From Methylobacterium sp. (GTDB taxonomy: Bacteria; Pseudomonadota; Alphaproteobacteria; Rhizobiales; Beijerinckiaceae): DNA of 64,000 nucleotides. The stretch covers positions 114,142 through 178,141 of the forward strand of contig PERO01000006.1 in NCBI GenBank assembly GCA_002928875.1, read 5' to 3'. Position numbers and translations under genes: made by a program. Positions 26,887 to 35,791 of the stretch are shown piece by piece. Position 1 is the stretch's first letter; each line of letters opens with the position of its first letter. The notes under the pieces were generated by a model. The model ran no database searches, had not been told where the DNA came from, and was given only the letters and a program-made list of their open reading frames with translations.

Positions 26887-27921
26887 CTACTCCTCCCGCT
26901 CGGAGGCGGGCTGGCCCTCGAGCTGGCGCTGGAGCATGCCCGCCCGCAGCATGATCTCGCGGGTGCCGAGCAGGATCAGCGCCAGGATGAAGGGAAGCAG
27001 GTAATAGACAAGCCGGTAGACCAGCAGTGCGCCGAGCAATTCGCTGCGCGGAACGCCGGGCAGGGCCAGCAGCATCGTCGCCTCGAACACGCCGATTCCG
27101 CCCGGCGCATGGCTCGCGATGCCGAGCACGCAGGCGAAGACATAGGCCGCGAGCATGGTGGCGAACGGCACATGCGCATCCGGCGGCAGCAGCACCCACA
27201 GCACCGCCGCGCCGGCGCAGACATCGATCGCGCCGAGCCCCATCTGCTTCAGCGTCACCGGAAAGCTGGGGAGCCGGAGGCGCCAGCCGCGCACCACGAA
27301 GCGCTGGCGATTGTTCCGGACAATGAGCAGGTAGAACAGGATGGCCGCGAATACCGCGACGCCGATCAGCAGGTTCATCGATACCGGCAGGCGCGTGAAG
27401 GTTCCGGCCGATGCCGGCTGGAACATCATCACGAGGCCGAAGACCACGCCCATCCCGAGCCAGAACGTGATGCCGGCGATCAGCGTGAGGCTCGCGATCG
27501 CGCTCGCGCCGAGCCCCACCGAGGAATAGATCCAGTAGCGCACGGTGGCGGCGGTGAGCAGCGGAAAGCCCAGGGTGAAGCTCACGGCATAGCTCGTGAA
27601 GGAGGCAAGTGCCGCGATGCGGTAGGAAATCTTCTGGACCGTCACCTCACGCAAGGCCACCCAGTCATAGCCCGTGAGCATGAGATAGGAGATGGCCGTG
27701 AAGACGAGCGCCAGGGTGATCTGCTCGCCGCTGGCGCGCGCGAAGGCGGCCGAGACCTGGGCGCGATCCAGTTCGCCCACGACGAAATACAGCACCGCGA
27801 GCGACAGGGCGAAGAGGGTGGCGCTGGCGAAGGTGCCGACGAGCTTGAAGAGCCGGGCGCGACGCCGTTGCGAAGCGGTATCGTCCGCGCCCTCCGGTTC
27901 CTGTCCGAGGCTTTTCAGCAT
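26887..27921 (-). CDS. UPF0104/LPG-synthase transmembrane-like protein
   Basis: Integral membrane protein of 344 residues with about eight membrane segments. It matches the lysylphosphatidylglycerol synthetase membrane domain (UPF0104, YbhN-like) without the catalytic aminoacyl-transfer domain. Typical segments are SFTSYAVSFTLGFPLLTAATVRYW and ASHAPGGIGVFEATML near residue 270. Family function is thought to involve lipid transport or flipping, not shown for this protein. ATG at 27919-27921 is preferred over the GTG two codons earlier because GGGAG lies five bases upstream. Lies 63 bases after soxR. Confidence 0.82.
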   Translation of the reverse strand: MLKSLGQEPEGADDTASQRRRARLFKLVGTFASATLFALSLAVLYFVVGELDRAQVSAAFARASGEQITLALVFTAISYLMLTGYDWVALREVTVQKISYRIAALASFTSYAVSFTLGFPLLTAATVRYWIYSSVGLGASAIASLTLIAGITFWLGMGVVFGLVMMFQPASAGTFTRLPVSMNLLIGVAVFAAILFYLLIVRNNRQRFVVRGWRLRLPSFPVTLKQMGLGAIDVCAGAAVLWVLLPPDAHVPFATMLAAYVFACVLGIASHAPGGIGVFEATMLLALPGVPRSELLGALLVYRLVYYLLPFILALILLGTREIMLRAGMLQRQLEGQPASEREE

Positions 27922-27984
27922 ACCCACTCCCGGTCGGCGCCCCGTTCCGCGCGGGCGGGTGGTAGCGCGACCGGACCGATATGG

Positions 27985-28359
27985 TCAATCGTTTGCGGCA
28001 CTACCAGAGGGTTCGCAATAAATCGAATAGAGCACCGTGATGACGCGACGCACATCGTCATTGGCGAGGCTGTAGAGGATCGACTTGCCTTCCCGCCGCG
28101 TCGCGACGAGCCCGTCGAGCCGCAGCCGCGCGAGTTGCTGCGATACCGTGGGCTGGCGCAACGACAGGATCTGCTCCAGTTCGGAGACCGATCGCTCGCG
28201 CTCGGCCAGCAGGCAGAGCAGCAGCAGGCGATTCTCGTGGCTCAGGGCCTTGAGGAAATCGCTGGCCTTGCGCGCCTTGGTCATCAGCAAGTCGATGTCA
28301 TAACCGCCATCATTCGCGGAAAAGGCGGCGTCTCGCGGAAGAATGGCCGGCTTGTTCAT
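27985..28359 (-). CDS. soxR: ArsR-family sulfur-responsive repressor (SoxR/SqrR/BigR-like)
   Basis: Winged-helix repressor of 124 residues. The recognition region is LRQPTVSQQLARLRLDGLV. Two cysteines are present, C49 in RLLLLCLLA and C115 in YSIYCEP, 66 residues apart. SqrR (C41/C107) and BigR (C42/C108) have the same spacing, and in them these residues form a polysulfide bridge on exposure to sulfide or persulfide and release DNA. By this and by location next to soxS and soxXA it should derepress sulfur oxidation genes. It is not the unrelated MerR-type superoxide SoxR. ATG at 28359. Confidence 0.88.
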   Translation of the reverse strand: MNKPAILPRDAAFSANDGGYDIDLLMTKARKASDFLKALSHENRLLLLCLLAERERSVSELEQILSLRQPTVSQQLARLRLDGLVATRREGKSILYSLANDDVRRVITVLYSIYCEPSGSAAND

Positions 28360-28385
28360 GGCAAAGTCCTGATCGTCGCTGCAGG

Positions 28386-28808
28386 TTACGGGGACGTGAC
28401 GGTCGTTCCGGTGCCGGATTTCGTCGGGGGAATTCTTCGCATGATCCCGGACAGAAGGCCCCAGAAACTTTCTGCATTGCTATAACCTGTGATGCGCCCA
28501 ATTTCACGCCCGTCATCCATCACAACAAAGGTAGGTGAATAGAACACGGGCGGATCGAGTTTCCATTCCGGGCCAAGCGGTTGGTCGAGGCTGACGCGGC
28601 GCAGGGGCGCCCGGGCACCCTCCGGCGTCTTCGGGTAGATCGGCGCGATCTCGCGATCCCAGTTGCGGCACCAGGGGCAGCCGGCCCGCTCGAACATCAC
28701 CAGTTCGGCGGCCTGCGCCCCGCCCGATGCGAGGGCCAGCAGCATGACCGCGAGCCGGCCCGCAGACCGTGCATGCCGCCGGATCGAAAGATCGCCAAAA
28801 ACGCCCAT
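28386..28808 (-). CDS. soxS: periplasmic thioredoxin-like protein SoxS
   Basis: Protein of 140 residues with a signal peptide (hydrophobic AVMLLALASGGAQA) and a thioredoxin-fold active site CPWC in FERAGCPWCRNWDRE. In Paracoccus SoxS keeps the SoxYZ carrier in its active reduced state. Upstream of soxR on the same strand, as in the soxRS pair. The ATG at 28808 gives a normal signal length; a GTG at 28841 that overlaps the DUF3422 stop (GTGA) is the alternative. An 18-base inverted repeat covers the start region. Confidence 0.8.
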   Translation of the reverse strand: MGVFGDLSIRRHARSAGRLAVMLLALASGGAQAAELVMFERAGCPWCRNWDREIAPIYPKTPEGARAPLRRVSLDQPLGPEWKLDPPVFYSPTFVVMDDGREIGRITGYSNAESFWGLLSGIMRRIPPTKSGTGTTVTSP

Positions 28809-28825
28809 CGCATAGAAATATGCGA
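28808..28825. promoter_or_regulatory. inverted repeat at the soxS start, candidate SoxR operator
   Basis: TCGCATA-GAAA-TATGCGA is a perfect 7-4-7 inverted repeat immediately upstream of and touching the soxS ATG. On the minus strand it is preceded by TACATTC (28824-28830), a heptamer also found in the soxA-soxY promoter region. Binding by SoxR is inferred. Confidence 0.5.
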
Positions 28826-28837
28826 ATGTATCCCCGC

Positions 28838-30151
28838 TCACAAGCCCGCGGAGCCGCCGGGCGGATTGTTCTTCAGATGGATGTTGCGGATGTGCCGGAG
28901 CACGAATGCCATCGCGAGCACCACCAGCGGCACGGACAACGCGGTGGCGACATCGGTGGAGATCGGCAGGAGGCCGCGATCCTTCAGGCCCTTCAGCAGG
29001 TAGCTGACGAGGCCTACCACGTAATAGCTGATCGCCGCGACCGAGAGACCTTCCACCGTCTGCTGCAGGCGAAGCTGCAACTGCGTCCGCTCGTTCATCG
29101 CGCCGAGCAGCGCGTTGTTCTGCTTGGCGAGTTCCACATCGATGCGCGTGCGCAGCAGGCCCGAGGCGCGGGTGAGGCGCGCCGCGAGGCTCGCGAGATT
29201 GGCTTCCATGCGCTCGCAGGTGCGGAAGGCCGGGGCGTTCCGGCGCTGCAGGAAGCTCGAGATCGCGGGTGCGTTGGCGCCCGCCGGGTCACCCATGCCC
29301 TCGAGGCGTTCGTTGAGGATCGCGGCATAGGCGCGCGTCGCCCCGAAGCGGAAGGTGGTGCGGGCGATTTCGCTCTCGACCTTCGCCGTCATCATGGTGA
29401 GGCGGGCGAGCAGGGCATCGCCCTCGTCGAGCCGCTGGCGGTGGACGAGTTCCGCGGTGAGCTTGGCAAGCCCCTGCTCCACCTCGCGGATCACGGGTCC
29501 GATGCGCTGCGCCTCGGGCAGGCCCAGCAGGGCCATGGTGCGGTAGAACTCGATCTCGGTGATGTCGCGCGCGAGCGCGCCGAGGCGGCGGTCGGTCATG
29601 CCGCGATTGATGACGACGAAGCGGACGAAGCCGCCCTCGTCGGGCGCGAAATCGGAGGCGATCTCGGCGATTCCATCCTCGACGATCGAGTGCGACAGGA
29701 TCGATTGGCGCAGGCGACCGATCGCAACCTCGCCGTCCGGATCCTCCACGAAGGCGATGTCGATCGAGACGAGATGCGGGCCGGGCTGCTCCGGCAGCGG
29801 CAATTCGCGCATGATGTCGGCCGCGGGCTGCTCGAACCGGGCATGTTCGCCCGAGAGCAGGAACACGAAAGTGGTGAATTCCGTATGCTCTTCCCAGCGG
29901 AACAGGCCCTGCGGCAACTCGTGCCGGTGATGCTTTGCGCCCTCGGGCGCCGGCGAGCGGCCATGCGAGCGGGCGAAATTGTCGAGCCGTTCGCGCAGGA
30001 CTTCCGGCGGCTCGCTGCCGCGCAGGAACGCCAGACCGATCAGCCGGGCCGGCGCCGAAAAGGGGAAGAAGGGCCTGGAATGCGCTTCCAGCAGAACCGA
30101 ATCGCGAGCGGGATGCGGCTCGAACGGCGGGGTTGAAGCGACCTTGGCCAT
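28838..30151 (-). CDS. DUF3422 family membrane-anchored protein
   Basis: Protein of 437 residues of the DUF3422 family, whose function is unknown to me. The body has WEEHTEFTTFVFL near residue 87 and a helical region rich in Arg/Glu (about 230-380) that ends in SISYYVVGLVSYLLKGLKD-like membrane segments at about 372-392 and 400-420. It resembles CorA-like helical bundles in overall layout, but no GMN motif is visible. It lies 75 bases after soxX and directly before soxS on the same strand, so it is probably part of the leftward sox transcript. Confidence 0.8.
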   Translation of the reverse strand: MAKVASTPPFEPHPARDSVLLEAHSRPFFPFSAPARLIGLAFLRGSEPPEVLRERLDNFARSHGRSPAPEGAKHHRHELPQGLFRWEEHTEFTTFVFLLSGEHARFEQPAADIMRELPLPEQPGPHLVSIDIAFVEDPDGEVAIGRLRQSILSHSIVEDGIAEIASDFAPDEGGFVRFVVINRGMTDRRLGALARDITEIEFYRTMALLGLPEAQRIGPVIREVEQGLAKLTAELVHRQRLDEGDALLARLTMMTAKVESEIARTTFRFGATRAYAAILNERLEGMGDPAGANAPAISSFLQRRNAPAFRTCERMEANLASLAARLTRASGLLRTRIDVELAKQNNALLGAMNERTQLQLRLQQTVEGLSVAAISYYVVGLVSYLLKGLKDRGLLPISTDVATALSVPLVVLAMAFVLRHIRNIHLKNNPPGGSAGL

Positions 30152-30226
30152 GGGATGAGCGACTCAAGCGGAAGAGCACCGGCGCTGGTGCCGGTGCCCA
30201 CTTATGCCGAAATCAGAACCCCTTGG

Positions 30227-30844
30227 CTACTTGTTCACCGGCGATTCCGGATCGAAAAGCAAGGCAGTCACATCTTTCATCTGCTGTTCGGTGAGAAAGG
30301 CGTGATAGCCGAAGCGCGGCATCGTCGAGCAGGGCATCACCGACATGGAGTTGTAGATCTTGGCGTAGGTGGCCTTCGCCTCGTCGGGGCTGAATCCGCG
30401 GTTCTTGCCGTAGAGATGCAGCGAGGGTCCGAGCGTGCCGTAGCTCAGTTCGGCCGGTTCCATCTGATGGCAGGCGTAGCAATTCGCCCCGTTGGTCATG
30501 GGCCGATCGGTAAACGTGCCGCCGCGCCCGTCATTGGCGATGCGCCTGCCGGCCTTCCAGTCGCCCAGCACCTGGCCATCGGCGGGGAATTTCACCGTGG
30601 CGACTTCCCGCGCGCGCACCTTTTCGAACACATCGTTCGGCAATTCGTTGCGGTATTGCGAGCAGAGCTTCTGCGTCTCGTCGAAGCTGATGCGGTTCTC
30701 CCAGCCCTGCGGCGTTCTCGGCCACATCGCCTTGGTGATGGCCTCGAGTTTCGCGGGATCGACCGGCTGCGGCTTCGTCCCTTGCGCCCACGCCGGACCG
30801 GCAAGGCCCAGCGAAAGGAGAAGGACGGAAACAATCGTCTTCAT
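30227..30844 (-). CDS. soxX: sulfur oxidation c-type cytochrome SoxX
   Basis: Periplasmic monohaem cytochrome of 205 residues with signal peptide MKTIVSVLLLSLGLAGPAWA. The haem site is CYACH in GANCYACHQMEP, and the downstream GTLGPSLHLYG segment is typical of SoxX. It pairs with SoxA to conjugate thiosulfate to the SoxY cysteine. It carries an N-terminal extension before the haem domain (about residues 30-110), longer than the shortest SoxX. Follows soxA by 14 bases. Confidence 0.93.
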   Translation of the reverse strand: MKTIVSVLLLSLGLAGPAWAQGTKPQPVDPAKLEAITKAMWPRTPQGWENRISFDETQKLCSQYRNELPNDVFEKVRAREVATVKFPADGQVLGDWKAGRRIANDGRGGTFTDRPMTNGANCYACHQMEPAELSYGTLGPSLHLYGKNRGFSPDEAKATYAKIYNSMSVMPCSTMPRFGYHAFLTEQQMKDVTALLFDPESPVNK

Positions 30845-30858
30845 GGCTCTCTCCCTTT

Positions 30859-31689
30859 TCAGCGCTTGATCGAGGGAACATTGATCTCGCCGCCCTCGCC
30901 CTGCTTCACGAGAAACAGGGTCAGCGCGGTGAGGCCATCCGAGAGATAAACCGGCTCGGGCGCGCGCATCTGGCGATAGCAGTCCCAGAGGCGATGCTGC
31001 ATGGTGCGCGTCTGGCTCTGGCTCACGCGATAAGTTGGCCAGGAGCCCATGGTGTCCTGCGCATTCTTGCCGGCTTTCACGAGGTTCGGCAGGGCCTGCA
31101 GGCGAATGCGCCGGCCATCCTCGCTGTGGCAGGTGGCGCAGGAGAAATCCATGATATCCGAGCGGCGATAGAATAGCGCCTCGCCGATGGCATAGGCTTC
31201 CTGCTCCTTCGCATGCGCCAGCGGCGCCTCATATCTCATGCCGCTCGACTTGTTGGCGATGAACGCCACCAGATCCTCCATATCGGAGATGCGGCCCGGC
31301 GCGCCGAAGCGGCGGCGGATGATGTCGGCGGTGTCGAGGTCCTGGATCTTTTGCATGCACCAGAGCAGGCGCTGCTCGAGATCCATCACCTTGTCAGCGT
31401 CGGCGAAATAGCGCGGCAGGCGGGCATAGGCGCCTTCCAGCTTGCCCGGCCCCATGCCGAGATCGCAGGTCTCGAGGCTCACGTTCTTCGCCCCGCGCGG
31501 CGTGGCCCAGAGCACCTCGCCGCGATCCACGTTCAGATATCCGGGGTTGGACATCGGGTCGTTGATCATCGCCCGGTATTTCTCGAGTTCCTTTTCGGTA
31601 TCCACAGGGCTGGCCTGCTGCGCCCATGCCGCCGCTCCGGTTCCGAGCAGCGCCAGCAACGCGACAAGCCGCATCACGCGGTTGGCCAT
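30859..31689 (-). CDS. soxA: sulfur oxidation c-type cytochrome SoxA (monohaem type)
   Basis: L-cysteine S-thiosulfotransferase subunit of 276 residues with signal peptide ending AAAWAQ. One haem site, CATCH, is in [13 protein letters not shown]. The unusual persulfide-type ligand Cys is in DCYRQMR. The N-terminal domain has two cysteines (LETCDLG and LLWCMQ) in place of a second haem, likely a disulfide, as in monohaem SoxA. With SoxX it catalyses the first step of thiosulfate oxidation. First gene of the leftward sox operon, divergent from soxY. Confidence 0.94.
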   Translation of the reverse strand: MANRVMRLVALLALLGTGAAAWAQQASPVDTEKELEKYRAMINDPMSNPGYLNVDRGEVLWATPRGAKNVSLETCDLGMGPGKLEGAYARLPRYFADADKVMDLEQRLLWCMQKIQDLDTADIIRRRFGAPGRISDMEDLVAFIANKSSGMRYEAPLAHAKEQEAYAIGEALFYRRSDIMDFSCATCHSEDGRRIRLQALPNLVKAGKNAQDTMGSWPTYRVSQSQTRTMQHRLWDCYRQMRAPEPVYLSDGLTALTLFLVKQGEGGEINVPSIKR

Positions 31690-31903
31690 GACAATCCTCC
31701 CTCTGTCGCCGGCCCTGCCTTCGACGGGGGCCGGTCATTCTTGACGGGGAGCATTGACCCATTCCGGCGTTTTGGGAAGATGGCAGACGCACTTTACATT
31801 CAAAAAAATAGATATAACCTTCTCCATCAAGATCGAGCGGGACCTCTGGCAAAACCGGCGGATCGACGCCACAACAAGAACGACTTTCAGGAGGAACCCC
31901 GGC
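31690..31903. promoter_or_regulatory. divergent promoter region between soxA and soxY
   Basis: 214 bases separate the oppositely directed soxA and soxY starts. An A+T-rich core (31791-31818), with TTTACATTC then seven A residues and ATAGATATAAC, is the only such stretch in the area and probably holds promoter and operator elements. TACATTC at 31795-31801 recurs upstream of soxS. Exact -35/-10 boxes could not be fixed. Confidence 0.6.
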
Positions 31904-32356
31904 ATGACGTCACCGATGATCGTCTCGCGCCGCGACGCGCTCTGCCTGAGCGCAGCCGCCCTCGCGCTGGCTCCCGGCCTTGCCCGCGCCGATGCGGCGG
32001 CCGTGGAGGCCGAACTCAGGAAGCTCTACGGCGACCGGAAAGCCGGTTCCGGCAAGATCAAGATCGACGTGCCGCAGATCGCCGAGAACGGGCTCGTCGT
32101 GCCCATCAACATCGAGGTGGACAGCGCCATGACCGAGGCGGACCACGTGAAGGCGGTGCATGTCTTCGCGGATGGCAACCCGCTGCCCGGTGTCGTGAGC
32201 TTCCGCTTCACCCCCGCCTGCGGCAAGGCGGCGGCGTCCACCCGCATGCGCCTGGCGCAGACGCAGAACATCGTCGCCATCGCCGAGATGGCGGACGGCG
32301 CGCTCTTCTCCGCGAAGAGCGAGGTGAAGGTCACCATCGGCGGCTGTGGCGGCTGA
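31904..32356 (+). CDS. soxY: thiosulfate carrier protein SoxY
   Basis: Periplasmic carrier of 150 residues. It has a Tat-type signal (SRRDALCLSAAALALAPGLARA) and ends in GGCGG, the swinging arm whose cysteine bears sulfur intermediates. The folded core has the DVPQIAENGLVVPINIEVDS type segment. SoxZ, its export and structural partner, follows after 23 bases. ATG at 31904 is preceded by CAGGAGGAA. Confidence 0.95.
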   Translation: MTSPMIVSRRDALCLSAAALALAPGLARADAAAVEAELRKLYGDRKAGSGKIKIDVPQIAENGLVVPINIEVDSAMTEADHVKAVHVFADGNPLPGVVSFRFTPACGKAAASTRMRLAQTQNIVAIAEMADGALFSAKSEVKVTIGGCGG

Positions 32357-32379
32357 GACGAGAGGCGAGGAGTTTCGAC

Positions 32380-32709
32380 ATGTCCAACAAACCCGTGCCC
32401 CGCGTCCGCGTTCCGGCCAATGCGAAGAAGGACGAGCTGATCGAGATCAAGACCCTCATCAGCCACGAGATGGAGAGCGGCCAGCGCAAGGATGCGGCCG
32501 GCGCGACCATCCCGCGCAAGATCATCCACACCTTCACCGCGAGCTTCAACGGCAAGATGGTGTTCGAGGCGAACTGGCACCCGGCGATTTCGGCCAATCC
32601 CTACCAGTCATTCTTCTACAAGGCGGTCGAGAGCGGCGAATTCACCTTCCAGTGGAAGGATGATGACGGCTCCGTTTACGAATCGAAGGCGAAGCTGACG
32701 GTCGCCTGA
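32380..32709 (+). CDS. soxZ: sulfur compound chelating protein SoxZ
   Basis: Immunoglobulin-like protein of 109 residues without a signal; it is exported with SoxY. Typical segments are PRVRVPANAKKDELIEIKTLISHEMESG and FEANWHPAISANPYQSFF. Forms the SoxYZ complex on which thiosulfate is oxidised. Starts 23 bases after soxY with GCGAGGAG as ribosome site. Confidence 0.95.
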   Translation: MSNKPVPRVRVPANAKKDELIEIKTLISHEMESGQRKDAAGATIPRKIIHTFTASFNGKMVFEANWHPAISANPYQSFFYKAVESGEFTFQWKDDDGSVYESKAKLTVA

Positions 32710-32811
32710 CGACCGCCGGCCCGGACAACAACAAAAGACCGCGAATGCCGATCGCGTGGCCCTTGACGGGCTGCGACGGGCAAATCGCGCCCGCGATGAG
32801 GGAGAACGGCC

Positions 32812-34506
32812 ATGGTCTCACGGCGCGAGCTGATGCAGGCAGGGCTTGCGGCATCGGCGCTTCTGGCCGGATCGGGCCTCGGCGCCGGCCGCGCCTTCGC
32901 GCAGCAGAAGCTGACGCAAGGGGATATCCTGCGCTTCGAGCCGCTGGGCAACGTGACGCTCATGCACGTCGCGGATATCCACGCGCAGCTCGTGCCGACC
33001 TGGTTCCGCGAACCCTCGATCAATCTCGGCGTGGGGGAAGCCAGGGGCCGCGTGCCACATGTCACGGGGAAGGATTTCCTCGACCTCTACAGGATCCCCG
33101 CCGGCTCCCCCATGGCCTATGCGCTGACCGCCGAGGATTTCGCAGCACTCGCGAAGAATTATGGCCGGATGGGCGGGCTCGACCGCCTCGCGACCGTCAT
33201 CAAGGCGATCCGCGCCGAACGCGGTGACAACCGCTGTCTGCTGCTCGATTGCGGGGATACCTGGACCAATTCCTGGACCGCGCTGCAGACGAAGGCGCAG
33301 GACATCGTGGAATGCATGAACCTGCTGAAACCCGATGCGATGACCGGGCATTGGGAATTCACCCTCGGCGACAGCCGCGTCGAGGAGATCACCAAGGGGC
33401 TCGCCTACCCCTTCCTTGCCCAGAACATCCGCGACACGGAATTCGAGGACAAGGTTTTCGAACCGCGCCAGATGTTCGAGAAGGGCGGCGTGAGAATTGC
33501 CGTCATCGGGCAGGCCTACCCCTACACGGCCATCGCCAATCCGCGCTGGATGTTCCCGAAATGGGCCTTCGGCCTGCGCGAGGATGAACTCCAGAAGCAG
33601 GTCGACGAAGCGCGCAGCGAAGGCGCCGATCTCGTCGTGCTGCTCTCGCATAACGGCTTCGACATCGACCACAAGATGGCGCGCCGGGTGAAGGGCATCG
33701 ATGTCATCCTCACCTCGCACACGCATGATGCGCTGCCCGAACCGGTGAAGGTCGGCCAGACCCTGCTGATCGCCACCGGCGCCTATGGCAAGTTCATCTC
33801 GCGGCTCGATCTCGATGTGCGCGAGAAGCGCGTGCAGGGCTTCCGCCACCGGCTGATCCCGATCTTCGCGGATGCGATCACCCCCGATGCCGAGATGGCG
33901 GCGCTGATCGGCAAGCATCGCGCCCCTTACGAGAAGGATCTCGCCCGCGTGCTCGGGCGCACGGAGGGGCTGCTCTACCGGCGCGGCAATTTCCAGGGCA
34001 CGCTCGACGATGTCTTCACCGATGCGATGCTCGAGGTGCGCGATGCCGAAATCTCGCTCTCGCCCGGCGTGCGCTGGGGCGCGAGCCTCGTGCCGGGGCA
34101 GGATATCACCTTCGAGGACATCACCAACGCCTGCGCGATGACTTACCCCCAATGCTACCGCACGACGATGAAGGGGGCGATGCTGAAGACCATCCTCGAG
34201 GATGTCGGCGACAACATCTTCCACCCCGACCCCTATTACCAGGGCGGCGGCGACATGGTGCGCGTCGGCGGCATGGGCTTCACGGTCAACCCCTTCGGCA
34301 CGGTCGGCAACCGCATCTCGAACATGACGCATCTGAAGACGGGCGCGCCCATCGACGCGAACCGCGATTACGTGGTCGCCGGCTGGGCCTCGATCAACGA
34401 GGGCACGCAAGGCCCGCCGATCTGGGATGTGGTCGGCCAGTATCTCGGCAACAGGAAGACGATCACGCCGCGCCAGGAAAGCGCGGTGAAGGTCGTGGGC
34501 CTCTGA
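32812..34506 (+). CDS. soxB: thiosulfohydrolase SoxB
   Basis: Dimanganese enzyme of 564 residues that hydrolyses the terminal sulfone from SoxY-bound thiosulfate. The Tat-like leader is SRRELMQAGLAASALLAGS. Metal-binding motifs of the 5'-nucleotidase family are seen as HVADIHAQL, LDCGDTW, GHWEFT, LLSHNGFDID and LTSHTHDALPEP. The C-terminal domain shows NMTHLKTG. Length fits SoxB. Follows soxZ after about 100 bases and precedes soxC by 10. Confidence 0.96.
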   Translation: MVSRRELMQAGLAASALLAGSGLGAGRAFAQQKLTQGDILRFEPLGNVTLMHVADIHAQLVPTWFREPSINLGVGEARGRVPHVTGKDFLDLYRIPAGSPMAYALTAEDFAALAKNYGRMGGLDRLATVIKAIRAERGDNRCLLLDCGDTWTNSWTALQTKAQDIVECMNLLKPDAMTGHWEFTLGDSRVEEITKGLAYPFLAQNIRDTEFEDKVFEPRQMFEKGGVRIAVIGQAYPYTAIANPRWMFPKWAFGLREDELQKQVDEARSEGADLVVLLSHNGFDIDHKMARRVKGIDVILTSHTHDALPEPVKVGQTLLIATGAYGKFISRLDLDVREKRVQGFRHRLIPIFADAITPDAEMAALIGKHRAPYEKDLARVLGRTEGLLYRRGNFQGTLDDVFTDAMLEVRDAEISLSPGVRWGASLVPGQDITFEDITNACAMTYPQCYRTTMKGAMLKTILEDVGDNIFHPDPYYQGGGDMVRVGGMGFTVNPFGTVGNRISNMTHLKTGAPIDANRDYVVAGWASINEGTQGPPIWDVVGQYLGNRKTITPRQESAVKVVGL

Positions 34507-34516
34507 GGAGAGCACC

Positions 34517-35791
34517 ATGGGAGCGAATGGAAAGGAACGAGGGACGAGCCGCCGCGGTTTCCTTGCGGCAGCGGCGGGCGCCGGGGCACTGGCCGCCGGT
34601 GGCGGCGCGCAGGCGCAGGCGCCAAAACCCGATCCGCTGATCACCGAGCCGCAGGACTGGAACCGCTTCCTCGGCCCCGGCGTCGATGCGGCTCCCTATG
34701 GCAAGCCCTCGAAATTCGAGGCGGGCGTCATCCGCCGCAATGTGGGCTGGCTCACGGCGGATACAGTGTCGTCGATCAATTTCACGCCGCTGCACCAGCT
34801 CGATGGCATCGTGACGCCGAACGGCCTGTGCTTCGAGCGCCACCATGCCGGCGTCGCGGAAATCGATCCGTCGCAGCATCGCCTGATGGTGCATGGCCTC
34901 GTCGAGAAGCCGTTGGTCTTCACGATGGAGGACCTGAAGCGCTTTCCCGGCCGGGTGAACAAGCTCTACTTCCTCGAATGCGCGGCCAATGGCGGCATGG
35001 AATGGCGCGGCGCGCAGCTCAATGGCTGCCAGTTCACGCACGGGATGATCCACAATGTCTGGTACACCGGCATTCCACTGAAGGCGGTGCTGGATGAAGC
35101 CGGCATCCGTCCCGCCGGCACATGGCTGCTGGCGGAAGGCGCGGATGCCTCGGCGATGACCCGCTCCATCCCCATCGAGAAGGCGCTGAAGGATTGCCTC
35201 GTCGTCTGGGCGATGAATGGCGAGGCTCTGCGGCCCGAACAGGGCTACCCCCTGCGCCTCGTGGTGCCGGGCTGGGAAGGCAACATGTGGATCAAGTGGC
35301 TGCGCCGCCTCGAGATCGGCGACCAGCCCTGGCAGCAGCGCGAGGAAACCTCGAAATACACCGACCTCCTCGCCGATGGCCGCTCGCGCCGCTTCACCTT
35401 CGTGATGGATGCGAAGAGCGTGGTGACCAACCCCTCCCCGCAGGCGCCCCTGCGCCAGAAGGGACCGAATGTGCTGACCGGCCTCGCCTGGTCCGGTCGC
35501 GGCGCGATCACCCGCGTGGATGTCTCGATCGACGGCGGCAAGAACTGGCGCCATGCGCGCATCGACGGGCCGGTTCTGCCGATGTCGCTCACGCGGTTCT
35601 ATGTCGATTTCGACTGGCATGGCGAAGACTTGCTGATCCAGTCCCGCGCCATGGACGAGACGGGCTACGTGCAGCCCACGAAGGACGAGCTGCGCAAGGT
35701 GCGCGGCGTCAATTCCATCTACCACAACAACGGCATCCAGACCTGGCACGTGAAGACGAACGGGGAGACCGAGAATGTCGAGATCCTCTAG
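34517..35791 (+). CDS. soxC: sulfane dehydrogenase molybdoprotein SoxC
   Basis: Molybdenum-cofactor subunit of 424 residues, sulfite-oxidase family, with a Tat signal (SRRGFLAAAAGAGALAAGG). The Mo-ligating cysteine is in YFLECAANGG, and the cofactor pocket contains GMIHNVWYTGIPL. The C-terminal dimerisation domain holds RVDVSIDGGKNW. With SoxD it removes six electrons from the sulfane sulfur on SoxY, so thiosulfate goes fully to sulfate without sulfur deposits. Its end overlaps soxD by 17 bases. Confidence 0.95.
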   Translation: MGANGKERGTSRRGFLAAAAGAGALAAGGGAQAQAPKPDPLITEPQDWNRFLGPGVDAAPYGKPSKFEAGVIRRNVGWLTADTVSSINFTPLHQLDGIVTPNGLCFERHHAGVAEIDPSQHRLMVHGLVEKPLVFTMEDLKRFPGRVNKLYFLECAANGGMEWRGAQLNGCQFTHGMIHNVWYTGIPLKAVLDEAGIRPAGTWLLAEGADASAMTRSIPIEKALKDCLVVWAMNGEALRPEQGYPLRLVVPGWEGNMWIKWLRRLEIGDQPWQQREETSKYTDLLADGRSRRFTFVMDAKSVVTNPSPQAPLRQKGPNVLTGLAWSGRGAITRVDVSIDGGKNWRHARIDGPVLPMSLTRFYVDFDWHGEDLLIQSRAMDETGYVQPTKDELRKVRGVNSIYHNNGIQTWHVKTNGETENVEIL

